Source of the DNA: Ferrovum sp.
GTDB taxonomy: Bacteria; Pseudomonadota; Gammaproteobacteria; Burkholderiales; Ferrovaceae
Direction of reading: 5' to 3'
Assembly: GCA_019456405.1 (NCBI GenBank)
Contig: WJXM01000054.1
Coordinates: 41,953-105,952, forward strand
Length of the DNA: 64,000 nucleotides
The translations under genes were made by a program, and so were the position numbers. Below the pieces are notes generated by a model that was not told where the DNA came from, did no database searches, and saw only the letters and a program-made list of their open reading frames with translations. Positions 10,559-20,591 of this stretch are shown here, piece after piece. How positions within the stretch are numbered: position 1 is the first letter of the stretch; every line of letters begins with the position of its first letter.

Positions 10559-11468
10559 CACCCACAGTTCCACCTTCATTCGCTTACAAGAAAGGCTGCG
10601 CAGCGCTTTGGGCAAGGCTTTGGGAGATTACGCCATGATCCAGGACGGGGATACGGTCATGGTCTGTCTGAGCGGGGGAAAGGATTCGTATGCCCTGTTG
10701 ACGCTGCTGCTGGATCTGCAAAAGCGCGCGCCCGTCGCTTTCAAACTGATTGCCGTCAACCTGGATCAGAAGCAGCCGGATTTTCCTGCGGATATTCTGC
10801 CCGCCTATCTGGAGCGGTTGGGCGTGGATTACCGAATCATCGATGCCGATACCTATGCCATCGTCAAGGAAAAAATCCCGGCGGGAAAGACTACCTGCTC
10901 TCTCTGTTCACGCCTGCGCCGAGGGATCCTGTACCGTACCGCCAAGGCGTTGGGGGCCAACAAGATCGCCTTGGGGCACCATCGCGATGACATGGTGGAA
11001 ACTTTCTTTCTCAACCTGTTTCATGGGGGGCGACTGAAAGGCATGCCTCCCAAACTCGTGACCGACGACGGACATCATGTCGTGATCCGGCCGCTGGCCT
11101 ATTGTCGAGAAGAAGATTTGGCCCGCTATGCACGCGGGATGGGCTTTCCCATCATTCCCTGCAATCTGTGTGGTTCCCAGGAAAATTTGCAACGCCAGGC
11201 CATCAAAAAGTGGTTGCAGGAGCAGGAAAAAGCGAATCCGGGACGCACCGACAATATCTTTCTGGGGTTGCAGTCGGTCACTCCCTCGCACCTGGCTGAC
11301 CGCGCTCTCTTTGACTTTGCTGGCTTGATTCCTTCGCACCAACCGGAACCGGAAGGAGATACACTCTTCGATTCTGCCGGTGAGCGAGGGGCACTGCATC
11401 TGTCCCATGCCGAAGGGCGACATCTGCACTTCGTGAAAGCCGGAAATTTTGCTAGAATGAAAGATTGA
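10551..11468 (+). CDS. ttcA: tRNA 2-thiocytidine biosynthesis protein TtcA
   Basis: Iron-sulfur, ATP-dependent enzyme that thiolates C32 in certain tRNAs. 305 residues from ATG 10551. It shows the PP-loop SGGKDS for ATP, and the two CxxC motifs that hold the cluster: CSLC in [12 protein letters not shown] and CNLC in [30 protein letters not shown] is the conserved middle block. The start overlaps the preceding small membrane gene; the aminotransferase follows 42 bases later. Confidence 0.95.
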   Translation: MSDTHSSTFIRLQERLRSALGKALGDYAMIQDGDTVMVCLSGGKDSYALLTLLLDLQKRAPVAFKLIAVNLDQKQPDFPADILPAYLERLGVDYRIIDADTYAIVKEKIPAGKTTCSLCSRLRRGILYRTAKALGANKIALGHHRDDMVETFFLNLFHGGRLKGMPPKLVTDDGHHVVIRPLAYCREEDLARYARGMGFPIIPCNLCGSQENLQRQAIKKWLQEQEKANPGRTDNIFLGLQSVTPSHLADRALFDFAGLIPSHQPEPEGDTLFDSAGERGALHLSHAEGRHLHFVKAGNFARMKD

Positions 11469-11510
11469 GTATGGAGAATGCGCCCCCAATGGGCGCTTGA
11501 GGACCCCCCG

Positions 11511-12749
11511 ATGACTATCCAGTATCTTCCCCCCAAGAAAATCACTTCCTTCTATCCCCCCCAACGCACCCTGATGGGTCCGGGCCCATCAGAAATCGCA
11601 CCTCGGGTGCTGGCGGCCATGTCCCTGCCTTGTATCGGGTATCTCGACCCGGTCTTTGTGGACATGATGGACGAATTGAAGATGTTGTTGCGTTATGCCT
11701 TTCAGACGGACAATGCATTGACTTTTCCGGCTTCGGGTCCTGGGTCCGTAGGCATGGAAATGTGCTTCGTCAACATGGTCAATCCTGGAGACAAGGTCAT
11801 CGTGTGTCGGAATGGAGTGTTCGGTGGCCGCATGATCGAAAATGTGACGCGCTGTGGCGGTAAGCCTGTCATCGTGGAAGATACCTGGGGCGAACCGGTC
11901 GACCCGCAAAAACTTGAAGATGCCCTGAAGCAAAATCCGGATACCAAAGTGGTGGCCTTCGTTCATGCCGAAACCTCCACCGGTTGTATGTCCGATGCTC
12001 GGACTCTGGTGGAAATCGCTCACCGCTACGGTGCCCTGACCATCGTCGATGCCGTCACCCAACTGGGTGGTGCGCCGCTCTATGTGGATGAATGGGATAT
12101 CGATGCCATCTACTCGGGCAGCCAGAAATGCCTATCCTGCACTCCGGGGTTGTCTCCCGTCTCCTATAACCAACGGGTGGTGGATCTGGTCAAGCAACGC
12201 CAGACTCCCTCCCAGAGTTGGTTCATGGACCTCGACCTGGTATTGGGGTACTGGGGGAGCACCAGTCGTACTTACCACCATACGGCCCCCATCAATGGCT
12301 TGTTTGCCCTGCATGAATCTCTGGTGCTGTTGCGCGAGGAAGGTCTGGAAAATGCCTGGGCTCGCCATGTTCGCCATTACCTCGCACTCAAAGCCGGACT
12401 GGAGGCCATGGGGCTGACCTATCTGGTCAAGGAAGAATACCGGTTGCCCCAACTCAATGCTGTGCGTGTACCCGAAGGGGTAGATGAGGCCAGGGTGCGC
12501 AAAACCTTGCTCAGCGAATTCAATCTGGAAATTGGTGCTGGGTTGGGGCCCTTGGCAGGGAAAATCTGGCGTTTTGGACTGATGGGCTATTCAGCCAAGT
12601 CGGAAAACGTCATGTTGTGTTTGTCCGCCTTGGGTTCCGTTCTCATGGATATGGGCTATCCCATCAAGGTGGGCGTGGCCGAAGCCGCCGCACATCAGTC
12701 TTATGCTGAGCAACACGCTCAGGCAGCCAAAAAAATCAAGGGATCCTGA
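11511..12749 (+). CDS. Class V aminotransferase (serine/alanine-glyoxylate type)
   Basis: PLP-dependent aminotransferase, probably using glyoxylate as amino acceptor and serine or alanine as donor. 412 residues from ATG 11511, with GAGG eight bases upstream. The family opening [17 protein letters not shown], the HAETSTG and [11 protein letters not shown] blocks, and the Schiff-base lysine in [15 protein letters not shown] are all visible. The donor cannot be settled by eye. Serine- or alanine-glyoxylate transaminases take part in photorespiratory glycolate salvage of autotrophs or in the serine cycle; neither pathway is otherwise visible here. The 3' end overlaps convergent cca by 14 bases. 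Confidence 0.85.
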   Translation: MTIQYLPPKKITSFYPPQRTLMGPGPSEIAPRVLAAMSLPCIGYLDPVFVDMMDELKMLLRYAFQTDNALTFPASGPGSVGMEMCFVNMVNPGDKVIVCRNGVFGGRMIENVTRCGGKPVIVEDTWGEPVDPQKLEDALKQNPDTKVVAFVHAETSTGCMSDARTLVEIAHRYGALTIVDAVTQLGGAPLYVDEWDIDAIYSGSQKCLSCTPGLSPVSYNQRVVDLVKQRQTPSQSWFMDLDLVLGYWGSTSRTYHHTAPINGLFALHESLVLLREEGLENAWARHVRHYLALKAGLEAMGLTYLVKEEYRLPQLNAVRVPEGVDEARVRKTLLSEFNLEIGAGLGPLAGKIWRFGLMGYSAKSENVMLCLSALGSVLMDMGYPIKVGVAEAAAHQSYAEQHAQAAKKIKGS

Positions 12750-13914
12750 AAGGATCGCTGCGTTGAGCCAGTGAGAGCGCGCACAGCGCAGCCTGGCGGG
12801 CAGCGCGCACTCGTTGGGGAATGTCTGCCGGAGTCGGGGCCGAACGTACGAGTGCGGGAAGATCCAGTGCCTGACAGGCGGCGAGGGCAACCTTGCCCCG
12901 TGCGCCCAGGTTGGGTTGGAGATCTTTGAGAACTTCGCCCAGGCATTCTTGTAATTCAAGAAAGCGAAGGAATCTTTGTGGTCGTCTCCAGGCATCACAT
13001 CCTTCCAGAAGGGGAAGCCATTGCTCCGGTTGCTGGGGAGACAAATGGCGACTGGCGGGTCCCTGCGCACAGGACAGTTCAGCCCACTGGTGTTGTTCCT
13101 TGCTCCAGCGCAGGTTTCTGGACCAGGTTTCGAGGAGTGGACGCCAGATTTGAGGGGAACTCCCGTGGAAGAGTGCCGAGACCCAGGCCGCCCAGCGCAG
13201 GGGTTGTCCCAATTGGCTCTGGGCTGCATGATCCGCGGCATTTTTGGCCAGATCGCCCGTATGGATCCATAGGGTGTCGATGGCGGGAAAGAATTTTTTC
13301 AGGGCTCCCCATTCGGCCAACGCGGTGAACATGCGCGCAGGGTTGGCCGTTTCCATGCCCTTGTTCAACTCTTGCAGAATGCGTTCGGGGACCAAGGCAT
13401 CTATTTCTCCGTCGTTGACCATTTGTCGCAAGAGCGTGATGGTTTCTGGGGCGACGGTAAAGTCAAAAGGAGCCAGTTTGGCCAGGAAGCGTGCAACGCG
13501 CAGAAGTCGAACCGGATCTTCGCTGAAAGCCGGGCTGACGTGACGCAAGGTACGGTTTTCCAGATCAGTCAGTCCGCCGTAGGGATCGATCAACCGATGA
13601 CTGTTGGGGTCCCGCGCCATGGCATTGAGGGTGAGGTCACGGCGTTTCAGGTCTTCTGCCAAGGTGACCGTGGGGTCGGCATGAAGGGTGAAGCCGCGAT
13701 AGCCTGGGGCGGTTTTGCGTTCGGTGCGGGCCAGGGCATATTCTTCGTGGGTGACGGGGTGCAGGAAAACCGGGAAATCCCGGCCGACCGGCTGAAACCC
13801 TCGAGTTTCCATCTCTTCCGGGGTGGCCCCCACCACGACCCAATCCCGGTCGGTGCTGGGCAGTCCCAACAATTCATCACGCAGGGCACCGCCCACTTCG
13901 TAAATCTGCATCAC
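12736..13914 (-). CDS. cca: CCA-adding tRNA nucleotidyltransferase
   Basis: Adds or repairs the 3' CCA of tRNAs. 392 residues. The class II nucleotidyltransferase head is clear: [14 protein letters not shown], the metal-binding [26 protein letters not shown], and [13 protein letters not shown], followed by [20 protein letters not shown]. The C-terminal third lacks any recognisable H...HD metal motif of the phosphohydrolase domain carried by E. coli Cca, so this looks like the nucleotidyltransferase-only type. Its start overlaps the slt stop by four bases. Confidence 0.92.
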   Translation of the reverse strand: MMQIYEVGGALRDELLGLPSTDRDWVVVGATPEEMETRGFQPVGRDFPVFLHPVTHEEYALARTERKTAPGYRGFTLHADPTVTLAEDLKRRDLTLNAMARDPNSHRLIDPYGGLTDLENRTLRHVSPAFSEDPVRLLRVARFLAKLAPFDFTVAPETITLLRQMVNDGEIDALVPERILQELNKGMETANPARMFTALAEWGALKKFFPAIDTLWIHTGDLAKNAADHAAQSQLGQPLRWAAWVSALFHGSSPQIWRPLLETWSRNLRWSKEQHQWAELSCAQGPASRHLSPQQPEQWLPLLEGCDAWRRPQRFLRFLELQECLGEVLKDLQPNLGARGKVALAACQALDLPALVRSAPTPADIPQRVRAARQAALCALSLAQRSDPFRIP

Positions 13915-15884
13915 TGAACCGCTCCCGCCAACTCGTCCAGAAGGGCATGCAGGCGATGACTGGGCGCGGGATGGAGGCGCTGTTCATAGACGACCTGATT
14001 GTAGAGGACCTGCTGGACATAGTCCCGGGTTTCATCAAAAGGAATGTTTTCAAGGAATGCGCGCGGGTCACCAATGCCGGCAGAAGCCCAGATCTGCGCA
14101 CGCAGGGGGCCGGCGTTATAGCCCATCGTGGCGAGAATCGGATTGCCCAGAAGTTGGGTCAGATGATTCAGGTAGTAGGTTCCCAGAAGAATGTTGGTGT
14201 CGGGTTGATCGACATCTTCGATGCGATAGTTCTTGAGACCGCTGTGTTGGGCGGCCCAGCGAGCTGTCGCCGGCATCAGTTGCATCAGGCCCTGGGCGCC
14301 GGTACGCGAACGGGCGATACTGAAAAAGCGACTCTCCTGCCGGATGATCGCAAGGATCCAGGCTTCAGAGAGATGATATTTGGAAGCATTGGCCTGAATT
14401 TGAGATGGATAGGGATAGGGAAAGAGCAGGGTGATATCTTTGGGTGACTCCGCACGTTCCGCGCTGTGAATGCTTCGGTCATACCAGCCCAGCTGAAAGG
14501 CCTGTTGGGCGGCAGACAGGTGTTGTAGAGAGGTCAGGGAGGGCTCGATCTGGCCCCACTCGCGCTGGGCCTCCGGCAGCAATCCCAGACGATAGAGGCG
14601 CAGGGGGCGCTCCAGCAGAGTGCGGGTTTCTTTTTGGACCTCAGGGTTCGGCTGCGCAGGGCGGGGCGGCAGGTGCAGATCCTGCCCCCGTTCTTCCAGA
14701 GCCAGTAGTCCATAGTAGGAAGAGGATTGAGCGACACGCTCGAGCAGGGCTTGAGCTTCCGCCGTGCGGTGTTCGCCTTCCATGGCGCGCGCTTTCCAGT
14801 ATTGCCAGACGGGTTTCTGGGCTATGGGGGTCGGTAGGTAGGCCAGGGTGTCCAGAACGGTGGCCCAGTTCTGCTGGCGCAGGGCAACCCGAATTTCCCA
14901 GGTCAGCCATTCGACCTCGGTGGGTTGGGAAGTCACCTGCTGAAACCACTCCAGAGATCGAGGATCCAGGTTCAAAGCTCCTTGAAGCGCGATCTGTTGC
15001 CAACCCCAGGTCCGATCCTCCGGGTCGAGATGGGTAGAAGTATCTGCCCACCAGGTCGCTGCGGCCTGTGGGTCATGAGCGGCCAGACGGAGTGTGGCAT
15101 ACAGCACGAGTTCACGTTGTGCACGGGTGGAGTGAGCATCCGTGGGGGGCGTATCATCCAGAAACTGGCGCGGACGGCCTGTGGCCAGTTTCAGGTCATC
15201 CTCATTCAGACCCTGGAAGGGCGGAAAGAAACTGTTGATGTAACGCGCTTTTCGCAACTGATTGCGAGACAGGGCGTGCCGCAGTGCCAGCCAGAGGTCA
15301 TCCGTACGAATGCGATGGGCTGCGACCAATTGTCGGAATACCGGGTCACAGGAGTCGGGCCAAGAAGCCTCGGAACGCCAATAGGTCACGGCAGTATCGA
15401 AGAAGTCCATCTGAGCATTGGCGAAGAGGGCTTGCCAGTGATAGCACTGAAGTGCGGGTTGGTGGGCATCTTCCGGGCGAAACTGGGTTTCAAAGGTTTT
15501 CCAGTTTTGGTTTCGTCCCAGTTGAGACAACCAATGGGCGCGCAACAAGGGCGTGAGCGGGCTGTTGGGGTAATCACTGAAGAATTCCTGCATTTCCGGA
15601 ACCAGATAGGCGTTTCCCTGCATCAACCGTCCTTCCAGAGCCCAATATCGGGGATAATCGGACAGTTGACCTTGCGCTCGTGCCGCGATGGATTCGAGAG
15701 TGGTCTGATCATGCTGATCAAAAGCGTGCCGGGCGCGCAACAATTCGTCATCGGTCAGAGGCTGCGCAGTAATGGGTTGCGCAGTGACCGGTGGGTCGTC
15801 GGGCATGACCAGATCTGTGGCAGGGATGCTCAAGGGGATAAGCCCAAGGAACAGAAAGAAGAAGCGAATCAGAGCACCGGACAA
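13911..15884 (-). CDS. slt: Soluble lytic murein transglycosylase (Slt70 type)
   Basis: Periplasmic enzyme that cleaves peptidoglycan glycan strands to 1,6-anhydromuropeptides, the source of the AnmK substrate. About 657 residues: signal peptide ([17 protein letters not shown]), long alpha-helical superhelix (about 40-480), then the SLT domain with catalytic Glu in [25 protein letters not shown] and MGYNAGP. TTG 15884 is preferred because GAGG lies eight bases upstream and it gives a compact signal peptide; ATG 15923 would add 13 residues but has no ribosome site. Divergent from the DUF2889 gene. Confidence 0.9.
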   Translation of the reverse strand: MSGALIRFFFLFLGLIPLSIPATDLVMPDDPPVTAQPITAQPLTDDELLRARHAFDQHDQTTLESIAARAQGQLSDYPRYWALEGRLMQGNAYLVPEMQEFFSDYPNSPLTPLLRAHWLSQLGRNQNWKTFETQFRPEDAHQPALQCYHWQALFANAQMDFFDTAVTYWRSEASWPDSCDPVFRQLVAAHRIRTDDLWLALRHALSRNQLRKARYINSFFPPFQGLNEDDLKLATGRPRQFLDDTPPTDAHSTRAQRELVLYATLRLAAHDPQAAATWWADTSTHLDPEDRTWGWQQIALQGALNLDPRSLEWFQQVTSQPTEVEWLTWEIRVALRQQNWATVLDTLAYLPTPIAQKPVWQYWKARAMEGEHRTAEAQALLERVAQSSSYYGLLALEERGQDLHLPPRPAQPNPEVQKETRTLLERPLRLYRLGLLPEAQREWGQIEPSLTSLQHLSAAQQAFQLGWYDRSIHSAERAESPKDITLLFPYPYPSQIQANASKYHLSEAWILAIIRQESRFFSIARSRTGAQGLMQLMPATARWAAQHSGLKNYRIEDVDQPDTNILLGTYYLNHLTQLLGNPILATMGYNAGPLRAQIWASAGIGDPRAFLENIPFDETRDYVQQVLYNQVVYEQRLHPAPSHRLHALLDELAGAVQ

Positions 15885-15956
15885 GACGTGAACCTCATGG
15901 GAAAGGCAGAACAGCGCCGTCATTATGCGGGAATTTTTTCGGAAAAGGGAGGGGCT

Positions 15957-16493
15957 ATGCAGGAAGAACAGGAACAGCGGCAATTGCTGCATCGGCGTGT
16001 CATCGAAGTGAATGGTTACGCGCGGCCGGATGGCTGGTACGATGTGGAGGGTGTGTTGAGGGATGTCAAAGGGCATGATGTGGACATGGCAGAAGGATGC
16101 CTGACTGCGGGAACGCCCATTCACGACATGTTTTTGCGCCTGACTGTGGACGATGCCATGATGATTCGCGAGGCGGAAGCGCGCATGACCAGTCGACCCT
16201 ATCCGGGAACCTGTGAAAAGATCGTCCCTGAATATTCATCGTTGAAAGGGGTGACCATCGCTCCAGGGTTTACCCGGGTCGTACGGAATCGATTGGGCGG
16301 TATTCATGGGTGTACGCATTTGACGGAATTGGTGGGGGTCGTGGCGACGGTGGCTTTTCAAACCCGGTATGGCACACTCTCGCCGGAGATGAAGGAACGC
16401 CCTCCTCATCTGGATGGATGCCATGCCTTGGTCAGTACGGGTGAGGTGGTCGCACGTTTTTACCCGCACTGGTCGCGGGCACGCGTCGAATAG
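15957..16493 (+). CDS. DUF2889 family protein
   Basis: 178-residue cytoplasmic protein matching the DUF2889 family of unknown function. Recognisable blocks are RRVIEVNGYARPDGWYDVEG, the DMFLRLTVDDAMMI segment, and CTHLTELVGVVATVAFQT with conserved Cys and His residues that suggest metal binding. ATG 15957 follows a strong GGGAGGGG ribosome site. The gene is divergent from slt and precedes sucC by 62 bases. No function can be assigned from the sequence. Confidence 0.8.
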   Translation: MQEEQEQRQLLHRRVIEVNGYARPDGWYDVEGVLRDVKGHDVDMAEGCLTAGTPIHDMFLRLTVDDAMMIREAEARMTSRPYPGTCEKIVPEYSSLKGVTIAPGFTRVVRNRLGGIHGCTHLTELVGVVATVAFQTRYGTLSPEMKERPPHLDGCHALVSTGEVVARFYPHWSRARVE

Positions 16494-16555
16494 TGGAGAG
16501 ATTTTCAGGTACAATCAGCGCTTCACAGGCTCCTTTCATAGAGAAGACGTAGACC

Positions 16556-17719
16556 ATGAAAATCCATGAATATCAGGCCAAAGTGCTCCTCCAGCGTTTT
16601 GGGGTGGCGGTTCCGCGCGGGTTTCCGTGTTTCACGGTCAGTGAGGCCGTGGCAGCCGGACAGCAATTGGGTGCAGGAGTGCGCGTGGTCAAGGCGCAGA
16701 TTCATGCAGGCGGGCGAGGTAAAGGTGGGGGCGTCAAGGTGGTGCGTACGGATGCCGAACTGGAAGATGCAGCGCGCCGAATGATGGGGATGCAACTGGT
16801 CACTCATCAAACCGGTCCTCAGGGCCAAACCGTTCGCCGCTTGTTGGTGGAAGAAGGGGCAGATATTCGTCAGGAACTCTATATCGGCATGGTGGTGGAT
16901 CGCGCTACCCAGCAGGTTGCCCTGATGGGTAGCGCGGCGGGAGGGATGGATATCGAGGACGTGGCCGCCCGTCATCCGGAAAAGATTCATACGGTACAAA
17001 TAGATCCGGGGCAAGGTTTATTGTCGGCTCAGGCTGAGGTTCTGGCTCGCCAGATCGGGGTGCCGGAATTTCTGGTGCCGCAGGCATGCGACCTGATGCT
17101 GGGCTTGTATCGTGCCTTCGTCGAAAGCGATGCCAGTTTGGCCGAAATCAACCCCGTGGCAGTGACGGGGGATGGACGAATTCTGGCGCTGGATGCTAAA
17201 TTCAACTTTGATGACAATGCGGCGTTTCGCCATAACGAATGGCAGGATTGGCGGGATTTCGATGAGGAGGATCCCAACGAGATCGCAGCCTCGCGTCACG
17301 GCCTGTCGTACATTTCGTTGGATGGCAACATTGGATGCCTGGTCAATGGTGCGGGTCTGGCCATGGCTACCATGGATATTGTCAAACTCTACGGCGGAAA
17401 CCCGGCCAATTTTCTGGATGTCGGAGGCGGAGCCACCACGGAAAAAGTCACGGAAGCCTTCAAATTGATGTTGTCCAATCTGGAAGTACAGGCCATCCTG
17501 GTCAATATTTTTGGTGGCATCATGAAGTGCGATGTGATTGCCGAGGGCGTGGTGGCAGCCGCGCGACAGGTCCACTTGACGGTCCCTCTGGTGGTCCGTC
17601 TGGAGGGGACCAATGTGGCGTTGGGGAAACAGATTCTGGCGGAATCGGGACTGCCCATTCTGTCAGCGGCCAACATGGATGATGCGGCGGCCCAGGTGGT
17701 CGCCGCAGCGCGGAGATAA
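16556..17719 (+). CDS. sucC: Succinyl-CoA synthetase beta subunit
   Basis: ATP-grasp subunit of succinate-CoA ligase, the substrate-level phosphorylation step of the TCA cycle. 387 residues. Signatures: [17 protein letters not shown] at the N-terminus, the nucleotide-binding [16 protein letters not shown], the metal-binding [13 protein letters not shown], and [17 protein letters not shown] with [10 protein letters not shown]. sucD begins two bases after the stop. A TACAAT hexamer at 16510 could be a -10 element but has no good -35. Confidence 0.96.
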   Translation: MKIHEYQAKVLLQRFGVAVPRGFPCFTVSEAVAAGQQLGAGVRVVKAQIHAGGRGKGGGVKVVRTDAELEDAARRMMGMQLVTHQTGPQGQTVRRLLVEEGADIRQELYIGMVVDRATQQVALMGSAAGGMDIEDVAARHPEKIHTVQIDPGQGLLSAQAEVLARQIGVPEFLVPQACDLMLGLYRAFVESDASLAEINPVAVTGDGRILALDAKFNFDDNAAFRHNEWQDWRDFDEEDPNEIAASRHGLSYISLDGNIGCLVNGAGLAMATMDIVKLYGGNPANFLDVGGGATTEKVTEAFKLMLSNLEVQAILVNIFGGIMKCDVIAEGVVAAARQVHLTVPLVVRLEGTNVALGKQILAESGLPILSAANMDDAAAQVVAAARR

Positions 17720-17721
17720 GC

Positions 17722-18603
17722 ATGGCCATTTTGATTGACAGGAATACTCGGGTATTGACTCAAGGAATCACCGGCAAGACGGGCATGTTTCATACTCGAT
17801 TGTGTCGTGAGTATGCCTTTGGCAACGAATGTTTTGTCGGCGGGGTGACTCCGGGCAAAGGCGGCCAGGATTTTGAAGGGGTACCGATTTTTGATTCGGT
17901 GGCAGAAGCACGTCGGGAAACCGGCGCCAATGCCTCGGTGATCTATGTCCCTCCTCCCTATGCGGCGGCGGCCATCGATGAAGCCGTGGCAGCGGGGATC
18001 GAGTTGGTGATCTGTATTACGGAAGGGATTCCGGTACGCGATATGATCCAGACCCGTTATCGGATGCGTGGAAAATCAACCCTTTTGGTGGGCCCGAACT
18101 GTCCTGGGGTGATCACCCCAGGACAGCTCAAGATCGGCATTATGCCTGGACACATTCATCAGCCCGGCCCCATTGGGGTGGTCTCTCGTTCTGGGACGCT
18201 GACTTATGAAGCCGTGGGGCAATTGCGCGAGTTGGGGCTGGGTCAGTCCAGTTGTGTGGGGATTGGGGGCGATCCGGTCAACGGCATGAAACATCTGGAT
18301 GTGATGCAACGGTTCAATGACGATCCGGCGACCGAGGCGGTCATCATGGTGGGAGAAATCGGCGGTTCGGACGAGGAAATTTGCGCGCGCTGGATCAAGG
18401 AGCACATGACCAAACCCGTGGTGGGGTTCATCGCCGGGATGACGGCGCCGCCCGGCAAAAGAATGGGGCATGCGGGGGCCATCATTTCAGGGGGGCAGGG
18501 AACGGCTCAGGAGAAGTTGGCCACGATGGAAGAATGCGGTATCAGGATTACGCGCAATCCTGCCGAAATGGGACGGACCTTGCAAGCCATGCTCAAGGGG
18601 TAG
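17722..18603 (+). CDS. sucD: Succinyl-CoA synthetase alpha subunit
   Basis: CoA-binding subunit that carries the phosphohistidine intermediate. 293 residues. The CoA site region [22 protein letters not shown], and the catalytic histidine in [16 protein letters not shown] are visible. GGAG within the end of sucC serves as its ribosome site. The 3' end overlaps the convergent fur gene by 11 bases. Confidence 0.96.
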   Translation: MAILIDRNTRVLTQGITGKTGMFHTRLCREYAFGNECFVGGVTPGKGGQDFEGVPIFDSVAEARRETGANASVIYVPPPYAAAAIDEAVAAGIELVICITEGIPVRDMIQTRYRMRGKSTLLVGPNCPGVITPGQLKIGIMPGHIHQPGPIGVVSRSGTLTYEAVGQLRELGLGQSSCVGIGGDPVNGMKHLDVMQRFNDDPATEAVIMVGEIGGSDEEICARWIKEHMTKPVVGFIAGMTAPPGKRMGHAGAIISGGQGTAQEKLATMEECGIRITRNPAEMGRTLQAMLKG

Positions 18604-19033
18604 TCTTTGGCGGGCGATGCGGACAGGCGGGGCGCTGGCAGTCGGCGTAGATCTGGAGGGAATGGTCCTGAATCGAGAAGCCGCGTTGTTGTGCAATCTG
18701 GGCTTGGCGGTTTTCGATCTCGGCGTCGAAAAACTCCTCCACGTGGCCACATTGCAGACAGACCAGATGGTCATGATGGGTCCCTTGATTGAGTTCAAAT
18801 ACGGCCTTGCCACTTTCAAAATGATGGCGGATCAACAAGCCGGCTTGTTCAAACTGGGTCAGCACCCGATAGACGGTGGCCAGACCGATGTCCATGCCTT
18901 CTTGCTGAAGACGGCGGTAGACTTCTTCAGCACCCAGATGGCGGGTGGTGCTGGTTTCGAACAGAGCCAATACCCTGAGGCGGGGAAGGGTGGCTTTGAG
19001 TCCGATGTCCTTGAGATCTTGGGGGGCGCTCAT
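18593..19033 (-). CDS. fur: Ferric uptake regulator
   Basis: Fe(II)-responsive DNA-binding repressor. 146 residues: winged-helix N-terminal domain ([40 protein letters not shown]) and a metal-binding dimerisation domain with [18 protein letters not shown]. The first CxxC (CLQC) and a later Cys pair in [11 protein letters not shown] fit a structural zinc site. Divergent from bamE, with 56 bases between, a conserved betaproteobacterial arrangement. A TATAAT hexamer reads toward fur at 19064-19069. I see no convincing Fur box in the gap. Confidence 0.95.
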   Translation of the reverse strand: MSAPQDLKDIGLKATLPRLRVLALFETSTTRHLGAEEVYRRLQQEGMDIGLATVYRVLTQFEQAGLLIRHHFESGKAVFELNQGTHHDHLVCLQCGHVEEFFDAEIENRQAQIAQQRGFSIQDHSLQIYADCQRPACPHRPPKTTP

Positions 19034-19089
19034 GTTGCCTCGCAGGGGATTAGAGATTGGTTCATTATAAAAGCATTCAGGTGAACGAG

Positions 19090-19626
19090 ATGATAAAGCG
19101 TACGATAACGATGGGCATGCTGGCTTGTGCGGGGCTGTTTCTCTCGGGATGTTCCGGTTGGTCGTGGTATTCGATTCCTGGGGTTTCTTACCTCAAACCC
19201 TATACGCTGGATATCCAGCAGGGCGTGATCATCGACTCTGACATGGTTGCGCGCCTGAAGGAGGGCATGACCCGGCAGCAGGTCGCCTATACCTTGGGGA
19301 CGCCTTTGCTCAAAGATCCTTTTCATAAGGATCGCTGGGATTATGTCTACTTTGTGCGGGAGGATGGGCGGTTGAGTCATCCTCATGATTTGACGGTTTA
19401 TTTCAAGGACGACAGAATGGTTCGTTATGTCACGGATTATCCGATCGGTGCGGCGGTGACATCGGATGTCCCGCCGGCGGTTCCAGTGACCGGTGAGGCT
19501 CCTGCGGCCACTCCGGCTGGCCCCCCCCCTCCGGTAGCGCAGGAGACCAATTCCGATGGAAATGCCGGACCGGTCTCCGGGGGCGTCAAGGGCAGCGTGC
19601 TCGATGCAGGGAAGACTGGAGAATGA
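19090..19626 (+). CDS. bamE: Outer membrane assembly lipoprotein BamE
   Basis: Lipoprotein of the BAM complex that inserts beta-barrel proteins in the outer membrane. 178 residues from ATG 19090, which follows AGGTG at a proper distance. The signal peptide ends in a lipobox LSGC with Cys about residue 20. The BamE domain has VSYLKPYTLDIQQGVIID, LKEGMTRQQVAYTLGTP and DRWDYVYFVRED. A 55-residue Pro/Ala-rich tail (PPAVPVTGEAPAATPAGPPPP) extends beyond the domain, presumably disordered. The stop overlaps dapB by four bases. Confidence 0.93.
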   Translation: MIKRTITMGMLACAGLFLSGCSGWSWYSIPGVSYLKPYTLDIQQGVIIDSDMVARLKEGMTRQQVAYTLGTPLLKDPFHKDRWDYVYFVREDGRLSHPHDLTVYFKDDRMVRYVTDYPIGAAVTSDVPPAVPVTGEAPAATPAGPPPPVAQETNSDGNAGPVSGGVKGSVLDAGKTGE

Positions 19627-20426
19627 GCGCGCTCGTTCTAGGCATCGCAGGCAGTGGTGGGCGCATGGGGCGAGCGTTGGTGGAAGCCATTGCGATGGCT
19701 CCAGATCTGCGTCTGGGACTGGCGTTGGAGCAAGCGAACAGTCCCTTCATCGGACGTGACCCCGGGGATTGGCTGGGTACGCCCCTGGGTCTTTCGATTA
19801 CTTCTGACGTTCAGGCAGGGTTGGAACGATGTGCGGTACTGATTGATTTTACCCGCCCACAGGCTACCCTCGAGCACTTGGCATCCTGTGTGCGGCACAA
19901 GCGAGGCATGGTGATCGGCACCACCGGTTTCAGTGCTTCGGAAAAGGCGCAGATTCAGGAGGCCAGTCTGGAGATTCCCATTGTGTGCGCGCCCAACATG
20001 AGCATGGGGGTAACCGTGGCTCTGGCGTTGCTGGAGCGAGCCACCCAGTGGTTGCCGGCCGATTACGATCTGGAAATCACGGAAGCCCATCATCGTCACA
20101 AAGTGGATGCCCCATCCGGAACGGCATTGCGCATGGGCGAGGTGGTGGCCAAGGTGCGCGGTTGGGACTTGCCGGAGGTGGCGGTGTATGGGCGCCAGGG
20201 GACCACGGGTCCGCGTCCCGCTCAAACCATCGGCTTTGCCACGGTGCGTGGTGGGGATGTGGTGGGCGATCATACGGTGTCTTTCATGGGTGAAGGGGAG
20301 CGTCTGGAAATTACCCATCGTGCCAGCAATCGAGCCACCTTTGCCCAAGGTGCAGTGCGGGCGGCCCGTTTTGTGGTCGGTCAGGCGGCGGGACTTTATG
20401 ACATGCGCTCTGTACTTGGATTGTAA
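19623..20426 (+). CDS. dapB: 4-hydroxy-tetrahydrodipicolinate reductase
   Basis: NAD(P)H-dependent step of the diaminopimelate/lysine pathway. 267 residues. The Rossmann motif GIAGSGGRMGRALVEA, the VIGTTGF block, and the catalytic EAHHRHKVDAPSGTAL (His-His pair and substrate Lys) are present. It starts on the ATGA overlap with bamE, so translation is probably coupled. An AT-rich stretch and a stem-loop follow the stop, ending the bamE-dapB unit before carA. Confidence 0.95.
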   Translation: MSALVLGIAGSGGRMGRALVEAIAMAPDLRLGLALEQANSPFIGRDPGDWLGTPLGLSITSDVQAGLERCAVLIDFTRPQATLEHLASCVRHKRGMVIGTTGFSASEKAQIQEASLEIPIVCAPNMSMGVTVALALLERATQWLPADYDLEITEAHHRHKVDAPSGTALRMGEVVAKVRGWDLPEVAVYGRQGTTGPRPAQTIGFATVRGGDVVGDHTVSFMGEGERLEITHRASNRATFAQGAVRAARFVVGQAAGLYDMRSVLGL

Positions 20427-20456
20427 TTATTTGAAATAATTAAATTATTTTTGTTT

Positions 20457-20477
20457 ACCCCGGGGTTGTTCCGGGGT
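20457..20477 (+). terminator. Stem-loop downstream of dapB
   Basis: A seven-pair stem (ACCCCGG/CCGGGGT) with loop GGTTGTT lies 30 bases after the dapB stop. No T-run follows directly; a run of five T's comes about ten bases later. Possible weak terminator or 3'-end stabiliser for bamE-dapB. Confidence 0.4.
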
Positions 20478-20483
20478 CCGGAG

Positions 20484-20512
20484 TTGCTTTTTGGCGTATT
20501 TTGCGCTAGCAT
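20484..20512 (+). promoter_or_regulatory. Candidate sigma-70 promoter of carAB
   Basis: TTGCTT at 20484-20489 and TAGCAT at 20507-20512 are separated by 17 bases. Transcription would start near 20519, just before the terminator-like hairpin at 20525. The match is moderate (3/6 and 4/6 of consensus). Confidence 0.4.
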
Positions 20513-20524
20513 TCCAACAATCGG

Positions 20525-20566
20525 AAACGGGAAAGGTGCGCGTCGATGCGTCTTTCCCGTTTTTTC
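20525..20566 (+). terminator. Intrinsic terminator-like hairpin in carA leader
   Basis: A perfect 11-pair stem (AAACGGGAAAG/CTTTCCCGTTT), extended inward by further pairs around the loop, is followed by an uninterrupted T-run. It sits between dapB and carA, 26 bases upstream of the carA ATG and before its AGGAG ribosome site. It could end dapB transcripts or act as an attenuator of carAB. Confidence 0.7.
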
Positions 20567-20591
20567 ACATCACCCCCTTCAGGAGTTAGTC

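Noticed and set aside
10295..10615. N-terminal extension of the DUF185 methyltransferase frame
   Set aside because: The extra residues do not resemble the family and overlap the oppositely oriented small membrane gene and ttcA start.
19034..19089. Fur box in the fur/bamE gap
   Set aside because: No stretch approaches GATAATGATAATCATTATC; only a TATAAT-like hexamer is present.
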